From assembly GCA_005880985.1 (NCBI GenBank), contig VBIQ01000019.1, positions 1-54,871 on the forward strand: a DNA stretch of 54,871 nucleotides, written 5' to 3'. Positions 1-8,058 of the stretch are shown here, piece by piece. This DNA comes from Chloroflexota bacterium. Its GTDB lineage: Bacteria > Chloroflexota > Dormibacteria > Aeolococcales > Aeolococcaceae. The translations under genes and the position numbers were made by a program. The notes under the pieces were generated by a model that saw only the letters and a list, made by a program, of their open reading frames with translations, ran no database searches and had not been told where the DNA came from. Position 1 is the stretch's first letter; every line of letters begins with the position of its first letter.

Positions 1-1
1 C

Positions 2-127
2 GACCGAATTCGCTCAGCCGCCTACCATGCATCCGAGGGCCCTCCCTGGTCCGGAACCGTCAAGCAGTCCCAGACCGTCGGGCAGGGCCCTCAGCCTGTC
101 AACAAGGTGGGTGGGAACTACAACTAG
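2..127 (+). CDS. 3' end of a hypothetical gene cut by the window edge
   Basis: A frame is open from the window edge to a TAG at 125-127 and would give a 41-residue tail that is Gly/Gln/Asn-rich and ends VNKVGGNYN. The composition resembles the low-complexity tail of a small secreted or membrane-anchored protein. No domain can be recognised in so short a piece, and an antisense frame is also open here. This is a weak call. Confidence 0.22.
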   Translation, partial: DRIRSAAYHASEGPPWSGTVKQSQTVGQGPQPVNKVGGNYN

Positions 128-395
128 GCCGGAGTTGACCTGCGTGAATCCGTGAGTGGTCCAGCTCCAAGTGGTGGCCGCGATCGTGTTCGGGCTCAAC
201 TTGCTCTTGGCGTTCGCTTCGCCCACGTGGACCGTGCTCGTCTATTTCCGGATCACACCTGGTGTGGGCCATCGCGGCCCCTCGTCGTGGTGGGTGCGGT
301 GATCGCAGCTCCGTACAGAAGGGACGCCGACGAGCCGGTAACAGTCCGCTTGCGCATGTCGATGCCCGCGCCGCCATGTCGCATCATCCTCACGT

Positions 396-812
396 ATGCC
401 CCCCAGCACTCAATCCATCCGTTCGCGTGCGTCGGGTCTCAGATCGCCATCGAGCAGAGAGACCGCCACCTCTATAGGTGTGGTCGGTCGGCTACGAAGT
501 CTTCTCTCCTATCGCGACACACGCGCGCTCGTGGCCGTATTTCTGACCACCCAGATGCTCGACGCGGCCACCACAGCATATGCCCTGCGAACCCGCCGCT
601 TCGAGGAGGGAAACCCTTGGCTCGACGAGACGGTCTCAACCCACCCCTACCTGACCTACTTCACCAAACTCGGCATTGCGGGCGCCGTCGTGATGGCGCT
701 CCTCCTGGTGCGGATGCGCTGGCGGCTCCGGCTCTACGTCCTCTTTCTCTTCTCGGTCTTGGGGATCATCGCACCGGTGGCAAACATGCTCAAGCTGACC
801 GGGCGCCTGTAG
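396..812 (+). CDS. small membrane protein, DUF5658-like
   Basis: A protein of about 138 residues with three predicted membrane segments (roughly residues 44-64, 85-106 and 110-132). The first segment carries LDAATTAYAL followed by EGNPWL, a Asp-Thr-Tyr/EGNP pattern I associate with the DUF5658 family of small integral membrane proteins of unknown function. The N-terminal 28 residues are Ser/Arg-rich and probably not translated; GTG at 480 is an attractive alternative start. No clear ribosome site is seen at either start. The 3' end overlaps the convergent methyltransferase by 23 bases. Membrane location is well supported; function is unknown. Confidence 0.6.
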   Translation: MPPSTQSIRSRASGLRSPSSRETATSIGVVGRLRSLLSYRDTRALVAVFLTTQMLDAATTAYALRTRRFEEGNPWLDETVSTHPYLTYFTKLGIAGAVVMALLLVRMRWRLRLYVLFLFSVLGIIAPVANMLKLTGRL

Positions 813-1441
813 CGCTCGCGCTGACCCGCGCATCGACCAGATAGAGGGGGGAAGCCGGTCCGAAGAGCCGGCGGCGGCTCCACTGGGTGAACCCTGCCGC
901 GCGAAACAGTCCTCCTAGCTCCTCCTCGGTACGATAACCGTGGCCGTGACGGCGCCCGAACCGGGCGGCGAGCTGCCCGGCGAGTCCAATCGCCAGCAGG
1001 TCGGCGACGAGCAGTCGACCCCCATCTCGTAGCACGCGTGAGATCTCGCCGAGTGAGGCCGGCTGATCGTCCCAATGATGAAAGGAGATCGTCGTGACCA
1101 CCGCGTCGACACTGCGGTCTTCCAGTGGCAGGGCGCTGGCCGGTGTCACCTCGATGCGGACGCGCGACTGCTGCCCCAAGCGGGTGCGCGCCTGGGCGAC
1201 CATGCCGGCGGACGGATCGACCCCAACGAGCTCGGCATCGGGGAGCCGCTCGTGCAGCTGGGCAAGAAGTCGACCCGTCCCGCATCCGACGTCGACCACC
1301 CGGCGTGGGGCGCGGTCCCCTGACGCCATCCCAGACGGCCCGGTGGACCCACGTGAAGAACAGCCGCTGAGCCGGGCTTCGATCGTAGGTGGCGGACCAC
1401 CGGTCGAAGCGGGCGATCTCCTCGTCGCGCGACGTGCTCAT
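790..1441 (-). CDS. class I SAM-dependent methyltransferase, frameshifted
   Basis: The Rossmann core is clear: motif I VVDVGCGTGRLL, an acidic VGVDPSAGM, then FHHWDD and the RVLRDGGRLLVADL strand. It predicts a cytoplasmic SAM-dependent methyltransferase of UbiE/Methyltransf_11 type; substrate unknown. The normal N-terminal helix region (MSTSRDEEIARFDRWSATYD, up to HRAVWDGV) lies in a different frame and joins the core frame near 1310-1330, where ASGDRAPRR overlaps the VRGPRP reading. One coding sequence is therefore split by a single-base frame change, giving about 217 residues if repaired. It is either a recent pseudogene or an assembly error. The start is ATG at 1441, facing a divergent membrane-protein gene. 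Confidence 0.7.
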
Positions 1442-1499
1442 CAGCTGGCGCTCTCACCCCTCCGGCCTCGACCTCGGTCCGCGTAGCGTAGGACTCCTG

Positions 1500-2054
1500 A
1501 TGATCAGGGCGAGACGGGGCCTTCGGGCTGGCGGCCACGACCGCGACCGGGGATCAGCGGCGGAGAGAGCAGCGAGTCCGACGGGCGTCGGGCTCGCCAC
1601 CGTCTTCTTCTGGGCGCTGGGAGTTCAGCTGATCGCGCAGGGGGTCGCAGCCCCGGTCGGTCGGCTCGGCGTGAGCGGCGGCGCCGCCGGCGCGGTCTCG
1701 CGCTTCGCCGGTGCCGCGCTGGTCCTCGGCCTCGGTGAGCTGCTCCGGCGCGGCGTGTCATGGACCCGTCTCGTCGCGGCCGGAGTTCTCCTCGCCATCG
1801 GCGTGGGCGGTGTGGCTGGCGCCGCCCGACTGCTGACTGGACACGGCTCGGCGGGGCTCGTCCTGTCGACCGTGGTGATGCTGACCTGGGCCCCCTGGAT
1901 CGCGGCGCGGCTGCTTCGCGGTGAGGCTGCTCGATGGTTCTCCACGACCGCCGGTACCCGCCGCGGGGGCCGCGTCTACGGCCGGTGGCTGTGGACCCTC
2001 GCAGCGTGGAGCGTGGTCTGGGGCGTTCTGGTGGCCTGGTCGCAGTCTCTGTGA
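1500..2054 (+). CDS. integral membrane protein, five predicted helices
   Basis: About 184 residues. After a basic N-terminus of about 28 residues rich in Arg and Gly there are five hydrophobic segments, roughly at residues 30-50, 62-82, 89-110, 116-138 and 160-181. No catalytic motif or conserved family signature is recognised. ATG at 1500 is chosen because it follows the divergent methyltransferase start by about 60 bases and begins a positively charged N-terminus typical of inner-membrane proteins; longer in-frame starts would overlap the methyltransferase. Function unknown. Confidence 0.5.
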   Translation: MIRARRGLRAGGHDRDRGSAAERAASPTGVGLATVFFWALGVQLIAQGVAAPVGRLGVSGGAAGAVSRFAGAALVLGLGELLRRGVSWTRLVAAGVLLAIGVGGVAGAARLLTGHGSAGLVLSTVVMLTWAPWIAARLLRGEAARWFSTTAGTRRGGRVYGRWLWTLAAWSVVWGVLVAWSQSL

Positions 2055-2149
2055 TGTCCGGGGGATCGCTGAGTTCAAGCAGGACGGCCGGATGGAGCCG
2101 GACGCCCGCTGTGGCACCATGGCCACCTCAGACCTCAAGGAGGGACGCA

Positions 2150-2749
2150 ATGGACATCGAGACCGCTCCGGCGCGGGCCCGCTTTCACGCCATGACCGAG
2201 GGCACCAGGGAGGACTGGGAGCTGATCGGGGCGGCCGCGCTGCGCTTCAACGCCGACCTTCCGGCTCGGGTCCTGGCGCATCTTCGCCTGCTCGGCGGAG
2301 ACCACGGTGGATTCGCCGTGGATCGGCTGGAGCACTCGCTGCAAACGGCGACGCGTGCCTATCGAGCCGGGCGTGACGACGAGTACGTTCTCTGTGCGCT
2401 CGTCCATGACATCGGCGACACGCTCGGTTCGTACAACCACGCCGACGTCGCCGCCGCGATCGTCAAGCCATTCGTCAGCGAGCGCAACCACTGGATCGTC
2501 GAGCACCATGCGATCTTCCAGGGCTACTACTTCTTCCACCACCTGGGCCTCGACCGTGATATGCGCGAACGCTTCCGTGACCATGAGTGGTTCGATGCCA
2601 CGGCCGAGTTCTGCGCCGACTTCGATCAGCCCGCCTTCGATCCCGGCTACCAGAGCATGCGTCTCGAGGACTTCGAACCGCTGGTGCGCGACATGATGGC
2701 GATCCCTCGGCGGAGCATCTACCTTCCGGAGCCGGCGACCAGCAGCTGA
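2150..2749 (+). CDS. HD-domain metal-dependent protein (phosphohydrolase or MIOX/PhnZ-like oxygenase fold)
   Basis: A 199-residue protein with an HD metal-binding core: His62 in LEHSLQTATRA, the His86-Asp87 pair in ALVHDIGD, His97 in YNHAD, then WIVEHH (119-120) and a late Asp in ADFDQPAF. The spacing, and the GYYFFHH and FDATAEFCADFDQPAFDPGY segments, recall the small HD proteins related to the diiron oxygenases PhnZ and MIOX rather than nucleotide phosphohydrolases, but I cannot settle the reaction. The start is fixed by a strong AGGAGGG-type site a few bases upstream of ATG 2150. It stands alone; its 3' neighbour is convergent. Confidence 0.75.
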   Translation: MDIETAPARARFHAMTEGTREDWELIGAAALRFNADLPARVLAHLRLLGGDHGGFAVDRLEHSLQTATRAYRAGRDDEYVLCALVHDIGDTLGSYNHADVAAAIVKPFVSERNHWIVEHHAIFQGYYFFHHLGLDRDMRERFRDHEWFDATAEFCADFDQPAFDPGYQSMRLEDFEPLVRDMMAIPRRSIYLPEPATSS

Positions 2750-2837
2750 CCGGTCAGGTGTGCGGGGCGAGGCGCCGCCGCATCGCGGGTTACCGCACCG
2801 GAGGAGAACCGAGCCCAGGCTTGGTTCCCCGGGTTCG

Positions 2838-3980
2838 CTATACCTGCAAGCGCTCGGGTCTTCCCAGGTAGAACCCCTGGGCGTCTGTGACGCCGAGTTC
2901 CTCCAGGACGTGGAGCTCCTCGGCGGTTTCGACGCCCTCGGCGATCAGCCCGGCGCCGATCTCCCTTCCAAAGTTGACCAGGGCGGACGCCAGGGCGCGT
3001 TTGACGGGATCGCGGTTGATGTCGCGGGTCAGGAAGAGGTCGAGCTTGATGAACTCCGGCACCAGTCGAACGATGTGCTTCAGGCTCGAGTAGCCGGCGC
3101 CGGCGTCGTCGATCGCGAGGCGGATGCCGCTCCGCCGAAGCCGCTCGATGGCCTGCTTGAGCTGCTCGTAGTCCCCGACCGCGGCGTGCTCGGTGACCTC
3201 CACCACCAGGCGTTCACCGTCGAGTTCGCTGACGACCTCACTGAAGTCGGCGCTCAGCAGTGTCTCAGGCGAGGCGTTGACCGAGAGGAACGCGGCGCGG
3301 GGCAGGCGATCCACGCAACCAACAGCGTCGCGAATCGCACGCATCTCGAGTTGCGTCCGAAGACCGACAGCCTCCGCCTCGGCAAACCACTGGTCTGGCG
3401 GTCGCTTCGGCGCCAGCTCAAATCGTGAGAGCGCCTCCAAACCACCCACCTCGCGCGATGGAAGCGTGACGATCGGTTGGAAGACCATGGTGAGGGCCTC
3501 ACTCGCGATCGCCGAGTGGATTCGTGCTCGCTGTTGACGGAGGAGGTGATTCGCCTCCTCCTCGGCGAGCACGGCAGTGGTCACATCGCGTGCGCCGGCG
3601 TAGATGCTCCCATCAGCCATCGCCGCCGTCGCCGTCCACGCCAGCCACTTGTACGAGCCACCCCTGCAGCGATAGCGGTTTCGGAAGTGAATGGTTTGGA
3701 AGCCGCTTGCAACCTTGGACGCCTCGGCGAGGGTGGCCTCACGATCGTCGGGATGGACGTAGTCGAGGTAGGGCCGTGACATCAGCTCCTCGTCGGTCCA
3801 TCCAAGGATCCGGCGCCAAGCCGGATTCACCACCTTGAGAAAGCCGTCGACGTCTGCCAAGCAGAGCATGTCGACGGAGAGGTCAAAGAACCTCTCGGCG
3901 GCACGCGGTGACGTCGCCGCACCGTGCAAAGCTGTGGCCGGAGGAGGCCCAGGCGCGGCGGCTCTGACTGCGTTGGCCAT
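2838..3980 (-). CDS. PAS-EAL cyclic-di-GMP phosphodiesterase
   Basis: 380 residues. An N-terminal PAS sensor (about 28-140; FFDLSVDMLCLADVDGFLKVVNPAW, then the PAC-like FRNRYRCRGGSYKWLAW) is followed by a short linker helix and an EAL domain (about 160-378). The metal and catalytic residues of active EAL enzymes are visible: E in GGLEALSRFE, N in SVNASPETL, E in VVEVTEHA, DD in AIDDAGAGYSSL, K in FIKLDLFL, E in AEGVET, Q in DAQGFYLGRP. DDFGTG reads DDAGAG, a mild change. It should hydrolyse c-di-GMP to pGpG in response to a PAS signal. No signal peptide is seen, so it is cytosolic, and it has no operon partner. Confidence 0.9.
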   Translation of the reverse strand: MANAVRAAAPGPPPATALHGAATSPRAAERFFDLSVDMLCLADVDGFLKVVNPAWRRILGWTDEELMSRPYLDYVHPDDREATLAEASKVASGFQTIHFRNRYRCRGGSYKWLAWTATAAMADGSIYAGARDVTTAVLAEEEANHLLRQQRARIHSAIASEALTMVFQPIVTLPSREVGGLEALSRFELAPKRPPDQWFAEAEAVGLRTQLEMRAIRDAVGCVDRLPRAAFLSVNASPETLLSADFSEVVSELDGERLVVEVTEHAAVGDYEQLKQAIERLRRSGIRLAIDDAGAGYSSLKHIVRLVPEFIKLDLFLTRDINRDPVKRALASALVNFGREIGAGLIAEGVETAEELHVLEELGVTDAQGFYLGRPERLQV

Positions 3981-4172
3981 CTGGCGATTGTGTGCCGCCG
4001 GGGAAGTATGGAAGGCCGGCTGTCGATCACCTGTGACGGCTTCAGCTGCCCGGCGTCACCAATACCGGGTCCCAGCCGTCCCGGCCGGCGCAACCGGGCC
4101 AATCAAACGCGGGCGGCTAGTCTCGCTTCAACCGTGCGGGATAACCGCAATAACGCGATCAGGTGCGTCGTC

Positions 4173-5276
4173 TCACCTTGCTCGCCTTGGAGTGCGAGCC
4201 CTTCGTCCCCGGTCGCGATGGGGGAGGTACGAGCGATCTCCGATCCACGGTGCTGGCGGGACGGCGAGATACATGGTCGTCCGGTTGAGCCAGGGTGCGT
4301 ACTTGGTTCGCAGCCCACGGAACTCCTCCCAGGCGACATCGCGGTCGCGCAGCCGATATCCCGCAAGCTCGAGACGGCGATGGGCCTCGAGGAATTCCTC
4401 AAGCTCTACTCCAGGCACCGGCTCGACTTGATATCCGTAGTACTCGCGCACGTCCTGGACGAAATGCACGCCGACCTTGTGGAGGAGCCGCGCGTGGCCC
4501 GTGGGGCCGCCCTCAATGGTGCTGAGCACCATGGTCGCTGCATCCATGACAGCGCCGAAGGAGTTGGGCCACGCCTCGTTGTCGTGACTGGAGCGGAAAT
4601 AGAACAGCACCGGATATGACAGATGGCTCTCGAGGACGTCGACCGTCCACGCCCGCCAGTCGTCGAATGTTGCCACCAGCTGATCGGGCATCTGGTCCTT
4701 GGCGCACGACTCCAGCAGCTGCACGCCGGAGGGCGGGGCGCCGGCGAGGGCGTCGAGGGCCACCACGGCCGCCTCCCGCCGCTGGAAGGAGCTGAACAGC
4801 GAGAACAGCAGGCTGATGACCAAAGCGAAGAGGCCAAAGCCGTTCGCCGACTCGAACGTGGCCAGGATACGCGTCGCAATCCCTGTCGGTTCGATGCCCT
4901 GGGCTGGAAACGCCAGCATCCTGCCGGCCGAGAAGAAGAGCGTCGTGCCGAACGAATCCGGCTGCGGATGCAGCTCGCCGCGCAGTCCATGGAGAACCAG
5001 CGCATAGCCAAGGATCAGGACGATCCCCCAGAGGCCGAGCAACACCACCACGGACAGGGGTCCGAAGACAGCGAGTGCCGCCTCACGGGTCCGCAGCCTG
5101 CGCATGCGCAGCGCCATCCTGCGCCAGCCGCGCCATGCGCGGCCAACCAGGCTCACGCTCAGGCGCAGTCTCCCCACGGCTGGTCGGGGAACGACCACCG
5201 ACTGAAACACGTCGTACAGCCCGGCGGCGATGAGCACGGCACCGACACCGATCTCCAGGTCATCGCTCGCGCTCAC
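4173..5276 (-). CDS. channel-like integral membrane protein with cytosolic C-terminal domain
   Basis: About 367 residues from GTG 5276. A short N-terminal hydrophobic segment (about 9-28) is followed by a basic stretch, a long helix (about 67-95, LSVVVLLGLWGIVLILGYALVL), a re-entrant-looking loop (FGTTLFFSAGRMLAFPAQG) and another helix (FGLFALVISLLFSLFSSF), then about 190 soluble residues. The helix-loop-helix layout resembles two-TM potassium channels, but the TxGYG/TxGFG selectivity filter is missing, so ion conduction is not established. The soluble part contains TFDDWRAWTVDVLESHLSYPVL. The frame stays open far upstream, but that part runs antisense to the arsR gene and looks non-coding. 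Function unknown. Confidence 0.6.
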   Translation of the reverse strand: MSASDDLEIGVGAVLIAAGLYDVFQSVVVPRPAVGRLRLSVSLVGRAWRGWRRMALRMRRLRTREAALAVFGPLSVVVLLGLWGIVLILGYALVLHGLRGELHPQPDSFGTTLFFSAGRMLAFPAQGIEPTGIATRILATFESANGFGLFALVISLLFSLFSSFQRREAAVVALDALAGAPPSGVQLLESCAKDQMPDQLVATFDDWRAWTVDVLESHLSYPVLFYFRSSHDNEAWPNSFGAVMDAATMVLSTIEGGPTGHARLLHKVGVHFVQDVREYYGYQVEPVPGVELEEFLEAHRRLELAGYRLRDRDVAWEEFRGLRTKYAPWLNRTTMYLAVPPAPWIGDRSYLPHRDRGRRARTPRRAR

Positions 5277-5482
5277 AGCGGCGCCAGCGCTCGGTAGAAG
5301 GGCGACACGCCGGCCGTGCCGAACGCGCCCATCCGCCTGGCCTGCTCCGCGCGAGCGCGCAGCCTCAGCACCTGTTGCGCCTCGTCTCTCACGACCGTCG
5401 CCCAGCGTACAAGCAGTCCAGGATGCGACGCGAGCGATCTCCGACCGCAGCCGTCTGGGCGACCGAGGCTGCGGTCCGGTCC

Positions 5483-5512
5483 TTGACGACCGGGCTCTTC
5501 CGTTGGTATACT
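5483..5512 (+). promoter_or_regulatory. promoter for the ArsR/SRPBCC operon, predicted leaderless
   Basis: TTGACG (5483-5488) and TATACT (5507-5512) are separated by 18 bp. Transcription would begin about 7 bases after the -10, at or next to the A of the ATG at 5520, so the mRNA is probably leaderless. No ribosome site precedes the ATG, which agrees. Confidence 0.65.
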
Positions 5513-5533
5513 GAACCATATGGTTCAGTATAC
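5506..5533. promoter_or_regulatory. perfect 28-bp palindromic operator over the arsR start codon
   Basis: The half-site GTATACTGAACCAT (5506-5519) is followed immediately by its exact reverse complement (5520-5533), with no spacer. It contains the -10 box in the left arm and the initiator ATG as the first bases of the right arm. A bound winged-helix dimer would block RNA polymerase, so autorepression by the ArsR encoded here is the simplest reading. Confidence 0.75.
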
Positions 5534-5858
5534 GCCACCGCTCGATACGGCATTCGCGGCCCTGGCAGATCGCACTCGCCGCGGCATTCTCGAGCGCCTG
5601 GGATGCGGGGACGCCTCGATCAGCGACCTCGCCGCTACCTTCGAGATGACCCTCACCGGCATCAAGAAGCACGTGCAGATCCTCGAGGGGGCGGGTCTGG
5701 CCACGACGGAGAAGGTCGGACGGGTGCGGCACTGCCGGCTGGGTCCGCACCGGTTGGAAGACGAGACAACGTGGATCGCGAGATATCAGGAGATGGTGGA
5801 AGCCCGCCTCGACCGGCTCGGCGAGTTCCTCGAGCGCACGAAAGGAGACCAGTCATGA
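5520..5858 (+). CDS. ArsR-family winged-helix repressor
   Basis: 112 residues. The HTH reads FAALADRTRRGILERL, then ISDLAATFEMTLTGIKKHVQILEGAGLATTEKVGRVRHCRLGP, the classical ArsR/SmtB layout with recognition helix and wing. There is no CxC or other obvious metal site. This subclass, paired with an SRPBCC (AHSA1-like) gene, is widespread and normally regulates its own operon. It overlaps the downstream gene by four bases (ATGA), so the two are translationally coupled. The start lies inside a perfect palindrome with a good promoter upstream. Confidence 0.9.
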   Translation: MVQYTPPLDTAFAALADRTRRGILERLGCGDASISDLAATFEMTLTGIKKHVQILEGAGLATTEKVGRVRHCRLGPHRLEDETTWIARYQEMVEARLDRLGEFLERTKGDQS

Positions 5859-6343
5859 GCACACCCGTGAACGAGGCCGGCACCTCGACCGTGACCACCC
5901 CCACCGATCGCGAGATCCGCGTGGAGCGCATCTTTGATGCGCCCCGCGAGCGGGTGTGGCGGGCATTCACCAACCCAGAGTTGGTCGCGCAGTGGTGGGG
6001 TCGAGGCAACAAGCTCGTCATCGAGCGCATGGAGGTCGAGCGCGGCGGGCACTGGCGGTACGTCGAGCACAGCCCCGACGGCGTTCACGGCTTCGAGGGG
6101 CGCTACCGCGAGGTGAGGCCACCCGAACGCATCGTGCAGACCTTCGAGTGGGATGGCATGCCCGGTTATGTGGCGGTCACGACCGTGATCTTCGAGGATC
6201 TCGGAGACGGTCGCACGAAGGTCGTCGAGACATCCCTGTTCCACACCACCGAGGAGCGCGACGGCATGCTGAGCTCGGGAATGGAGCATGGCCTCAACCA
6301 GTCCTTTGCCGCGCTCGACCGACTACTCGCCAAGCTTGGTTGA
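5855..6343 (+). CDS. SRPBCC (AHSA1/START-like) protein
   Basis: 162 residues. After about 20 flexible residues comes the AHSA1 fold: REIRVERIFDAPRERVWRAFTNPELVAQWWG, then HWRYVEHSPDG, GRYREVRPPERIVQTFEWDGMPG and a C-terminal helix (GMLSSGMEHGLNQSFAALDRLLAKL) that closes the hydrophobic cavity. Family members bind small hydrophobic ligands or act as co-chaperone-like proteins; no enzymatic role can be assigned. The AAAGGAGA site at 5841-5848 and the ATGA overlap with arsR fix the start and define a two-gene operon. Confidence 0.88.
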   Translation: MSTPVNEAGTSTVTTPTDREIRVERIFDAPRERVWRAFTNPELVAQWWGRGNKLVIERMEVERGGHWRYVEHSPDGVHGFEGRYREVRPPERIVQTFEWDGMPGYVAVTTVIFEDLGDGRTKVVETSLFHTTEERDGMLSSGMEHGLNQSFAALDRLLAKLG

Positions 6344-6400
6344 CGAAGCCGCAGCTCATCAGCCAATCCGCGAGACCCGTGCATCGTCTAATTTGTCAGC

Positions 6401-7207
6401 GTGCCGGTGCCGAACGACCTCGGGGCGCTCGCTGCGCTGCTCTCGGGCGCCGGGTTCATCGCGGCGAGCGAGGAGGCCCATGAACTCCTCGCCCGCGCGG
6501 CCGGCGATGTCGAGCTCCTCGACTCGCTCGTCGCGCGTCGTCTCACCGGCGAGCCGCTCGCCTGGATCACCGGGAGCGTCGTGTTCTGTGGCTTGGAGAT
6601 CCGCGTCGATCCCGGGGTCTACGTTCCCCGCTGGCAGAGCGAGCCGCTCGCGCGTCGAGCCGTCGCCCGCTTGCCGACGAACGGGGTGGCGATCGACCTC
6701 TGCACCGGCGCCGGGGCGATCGCCAAGACGTTGATCACCAATCATCCCAGCGCGCGCGTCGTGGCGTCCGACGTCGATGAGCGTGCCGTTGCCTGCGCGA
6801 CGGCGAATGGCGTGGAGGTCTACTGCGGCGATCTGTTCGCCCCGCTGCCGCGCACCCTCGAAGGACGTGTCGACGTCGTCGTCGGCGTCGTGCCGTACGT
6901 GCCGGCGACCGCGTTGCCCCTTCTGCAACGCGACACCTTCGCGTTCGAGTCACCTTTGTCATATGACGGCGGCGGTGACGGGACCGACATCCTCCGGCGC
7001 GTCCTCACCGACAGCCCCCGCTTCCTCCGGCGCGGCGGAGCGCTCCTACTCGAGCTGGGCGGTGAGCAGGCCGAGGCACTCGGCGACGACCTCGGGCGCC
7101 TCGGCTACCTCGACGTCGCCGTGCTCGCGGACGACGACGGTGACGTCCGCGGCATCGAGGCGACGCTTGGCGCGGACCAACCATGTAGCTCTGCGAGAGG
7201 TGATTGA
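6401..7207 (+). CDS. HemK/PrmC-like N5-glutamine methyltransferase homologue
   Basis: 268 residues from GTG 6401. It has the HemK arrangement: a short N-terminal helical part with RRLTGEPLAWITGSVVFCGLEIRVDPGVYVPR, then SAM motif I (AIDLCTGAGAIAKTL), VVASDVDERAVACA and a C-terminal LRRGGALLLELGGEQA. The catalytic NPPY of PrmC is degenerate here (GVVPYVP, with Gly-Val replacing Asn-Pro). That places it with the shorter actinobacterial-type putative glutamine methyltransferases, and activity on release factors is doubtful. The stop is three bases before the next gene's ATG, so the two are probably co-transcribed. Confidence 0.75.
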   Translation: MPVPNDLGALAALLSGAGFIAASEEAHELLARAAGDVELLDSLVARRLTGEPLAWITGSVVFCGLEIRVDPGVYVPRWQSEPLARRAVARLPTNGVAIDLCTGAGAIAKTLITNHPSARVVASDVDERAVACATANGVEVYCGDLFAPLPRTLEGRVDVVVGVVPYVPATALPLLQRDTFAFESPLSYDGGGDGTDILRRVLTDSPRFLRRGGALLLELGGEQAEALGDDLGRLGYLDVAVLADDDGDVRGIEATLGADQPCSSARGD

Positions 7208-7210
7208 TCG

Positions 7211-8035
7211 ATGCCGACCAGGGACGAGATCAATGCCACCCAGCGATTCGGAACGCGGTACGGCATCGCGGCGACGGTGATGGTCGAGCTGGAGCAAGCG
7301 GTATTGGGCACCGCGTATGGCGCAAACGGCTACACGCCGCTGGGCCAGGCGGAGATGCTCATCCGCGTTCTCGCCCTCCAGCCCGGCGAGCGCCTGCTCG
7401 ATATCGGTGCCGGCTGCGGCTGGCCCGGTCTCTATCTGGCGGCCAGGACGGGATGCCGCGTCACCGTCACGGATCTGCCCATACAAGGGATGCGCCGAGC
7501 GTGGGAGCGGATCCGCAGCGACGGGCTGGCCTCATCGTCGGCCGTGGTTTCCACCGCCAGACACCTGCCGTTCCGGCCGGCGAGCTTTGATGCCATCGTG
7601 CACACTGACGTGCTCTGTTGAATCCCGGCCAAGCTCTCCGTGCTGAGAGCCTGCCGGCGCCTCCTCTGTCGCGGCGGGAGGTTGGCATTCCTGACGATCC
7701 ACCTCGCCCCGAACCTGTCATCTTTGCAGCATCGGCAGGCGGTGCGAGCGGGGCCACCGGGCGTGCGAACGCGGCATGAGCACCCCAGCCTTCTCCGCAC
7801 CGCTGGATTCCGAGACATCGAGGAAAGCGATGTCACCGCCGAGTACCTGCACAGTGTCCGCGCCTGGTTCAGCGAGTCCGCAGCGCGGGAGGTGCAACTG
7901 CGCGCGGTCCTGGGTGACGTGCTCTTTGAGGACCGACAGAATGATCGGAGCAGCCAAGCCTCGGCCATCAGGCGCGGACTGCTGCGCCGGTCACTGTTGG
8001 TGGCTCGGGTTGCTGGCGCGGCGACGAGAAGCTGA
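7211..8035 (+). CDS. SAM-dependent methyltransferase with in-frame TGA (candidate selenoprotein)
   Basis: Reads MPTRDEINATQRFGTRYG, then SAM motif I (LLDIGAGCGWPGLYLA), VTVTDLP and FDAIVHTDVLC, where codon 137 (7619-7621) is TGA directly after Cys136. The same frame then continues cleanly as IPAKLSVLRACRRLLCRGGRLAF, the expected post-motif-IV helix and strand, to a stop at 8033-8035 (274 residues). Without read-through both pieces would be useless. A two-part hairpin starts four nucleotides after the TGA (see separate entry). I infer selenocysteine at 137; a nonsense mutation or sequencing error is the alternative. It lies 3 bp behind the HemK-like gene. Substrate unknown. Confidence 0.65.
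7622..7657 (+). promoter_or_regulatory. bacterial SECIS-like hairpin after the in-frame TGA
   Basis: Lower stem CCGGC (7625-7629) pairs with GCCGG (7653-7657). Upper stem GCTCTC (7633-7638) pairs perfectly with GAGAGC (7645-7650). The apical loop is CGTGCT (7639-7644), starting 18 nt after the TGA with G in the second position. Distance, two-part stem and a loop G/GU all fit the bacterial SECIS pattern read by SelB. Confidence 0.55.
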
Positions 8036-8058
8036 CTGCTACGCGCGGCCTCAGCCGC

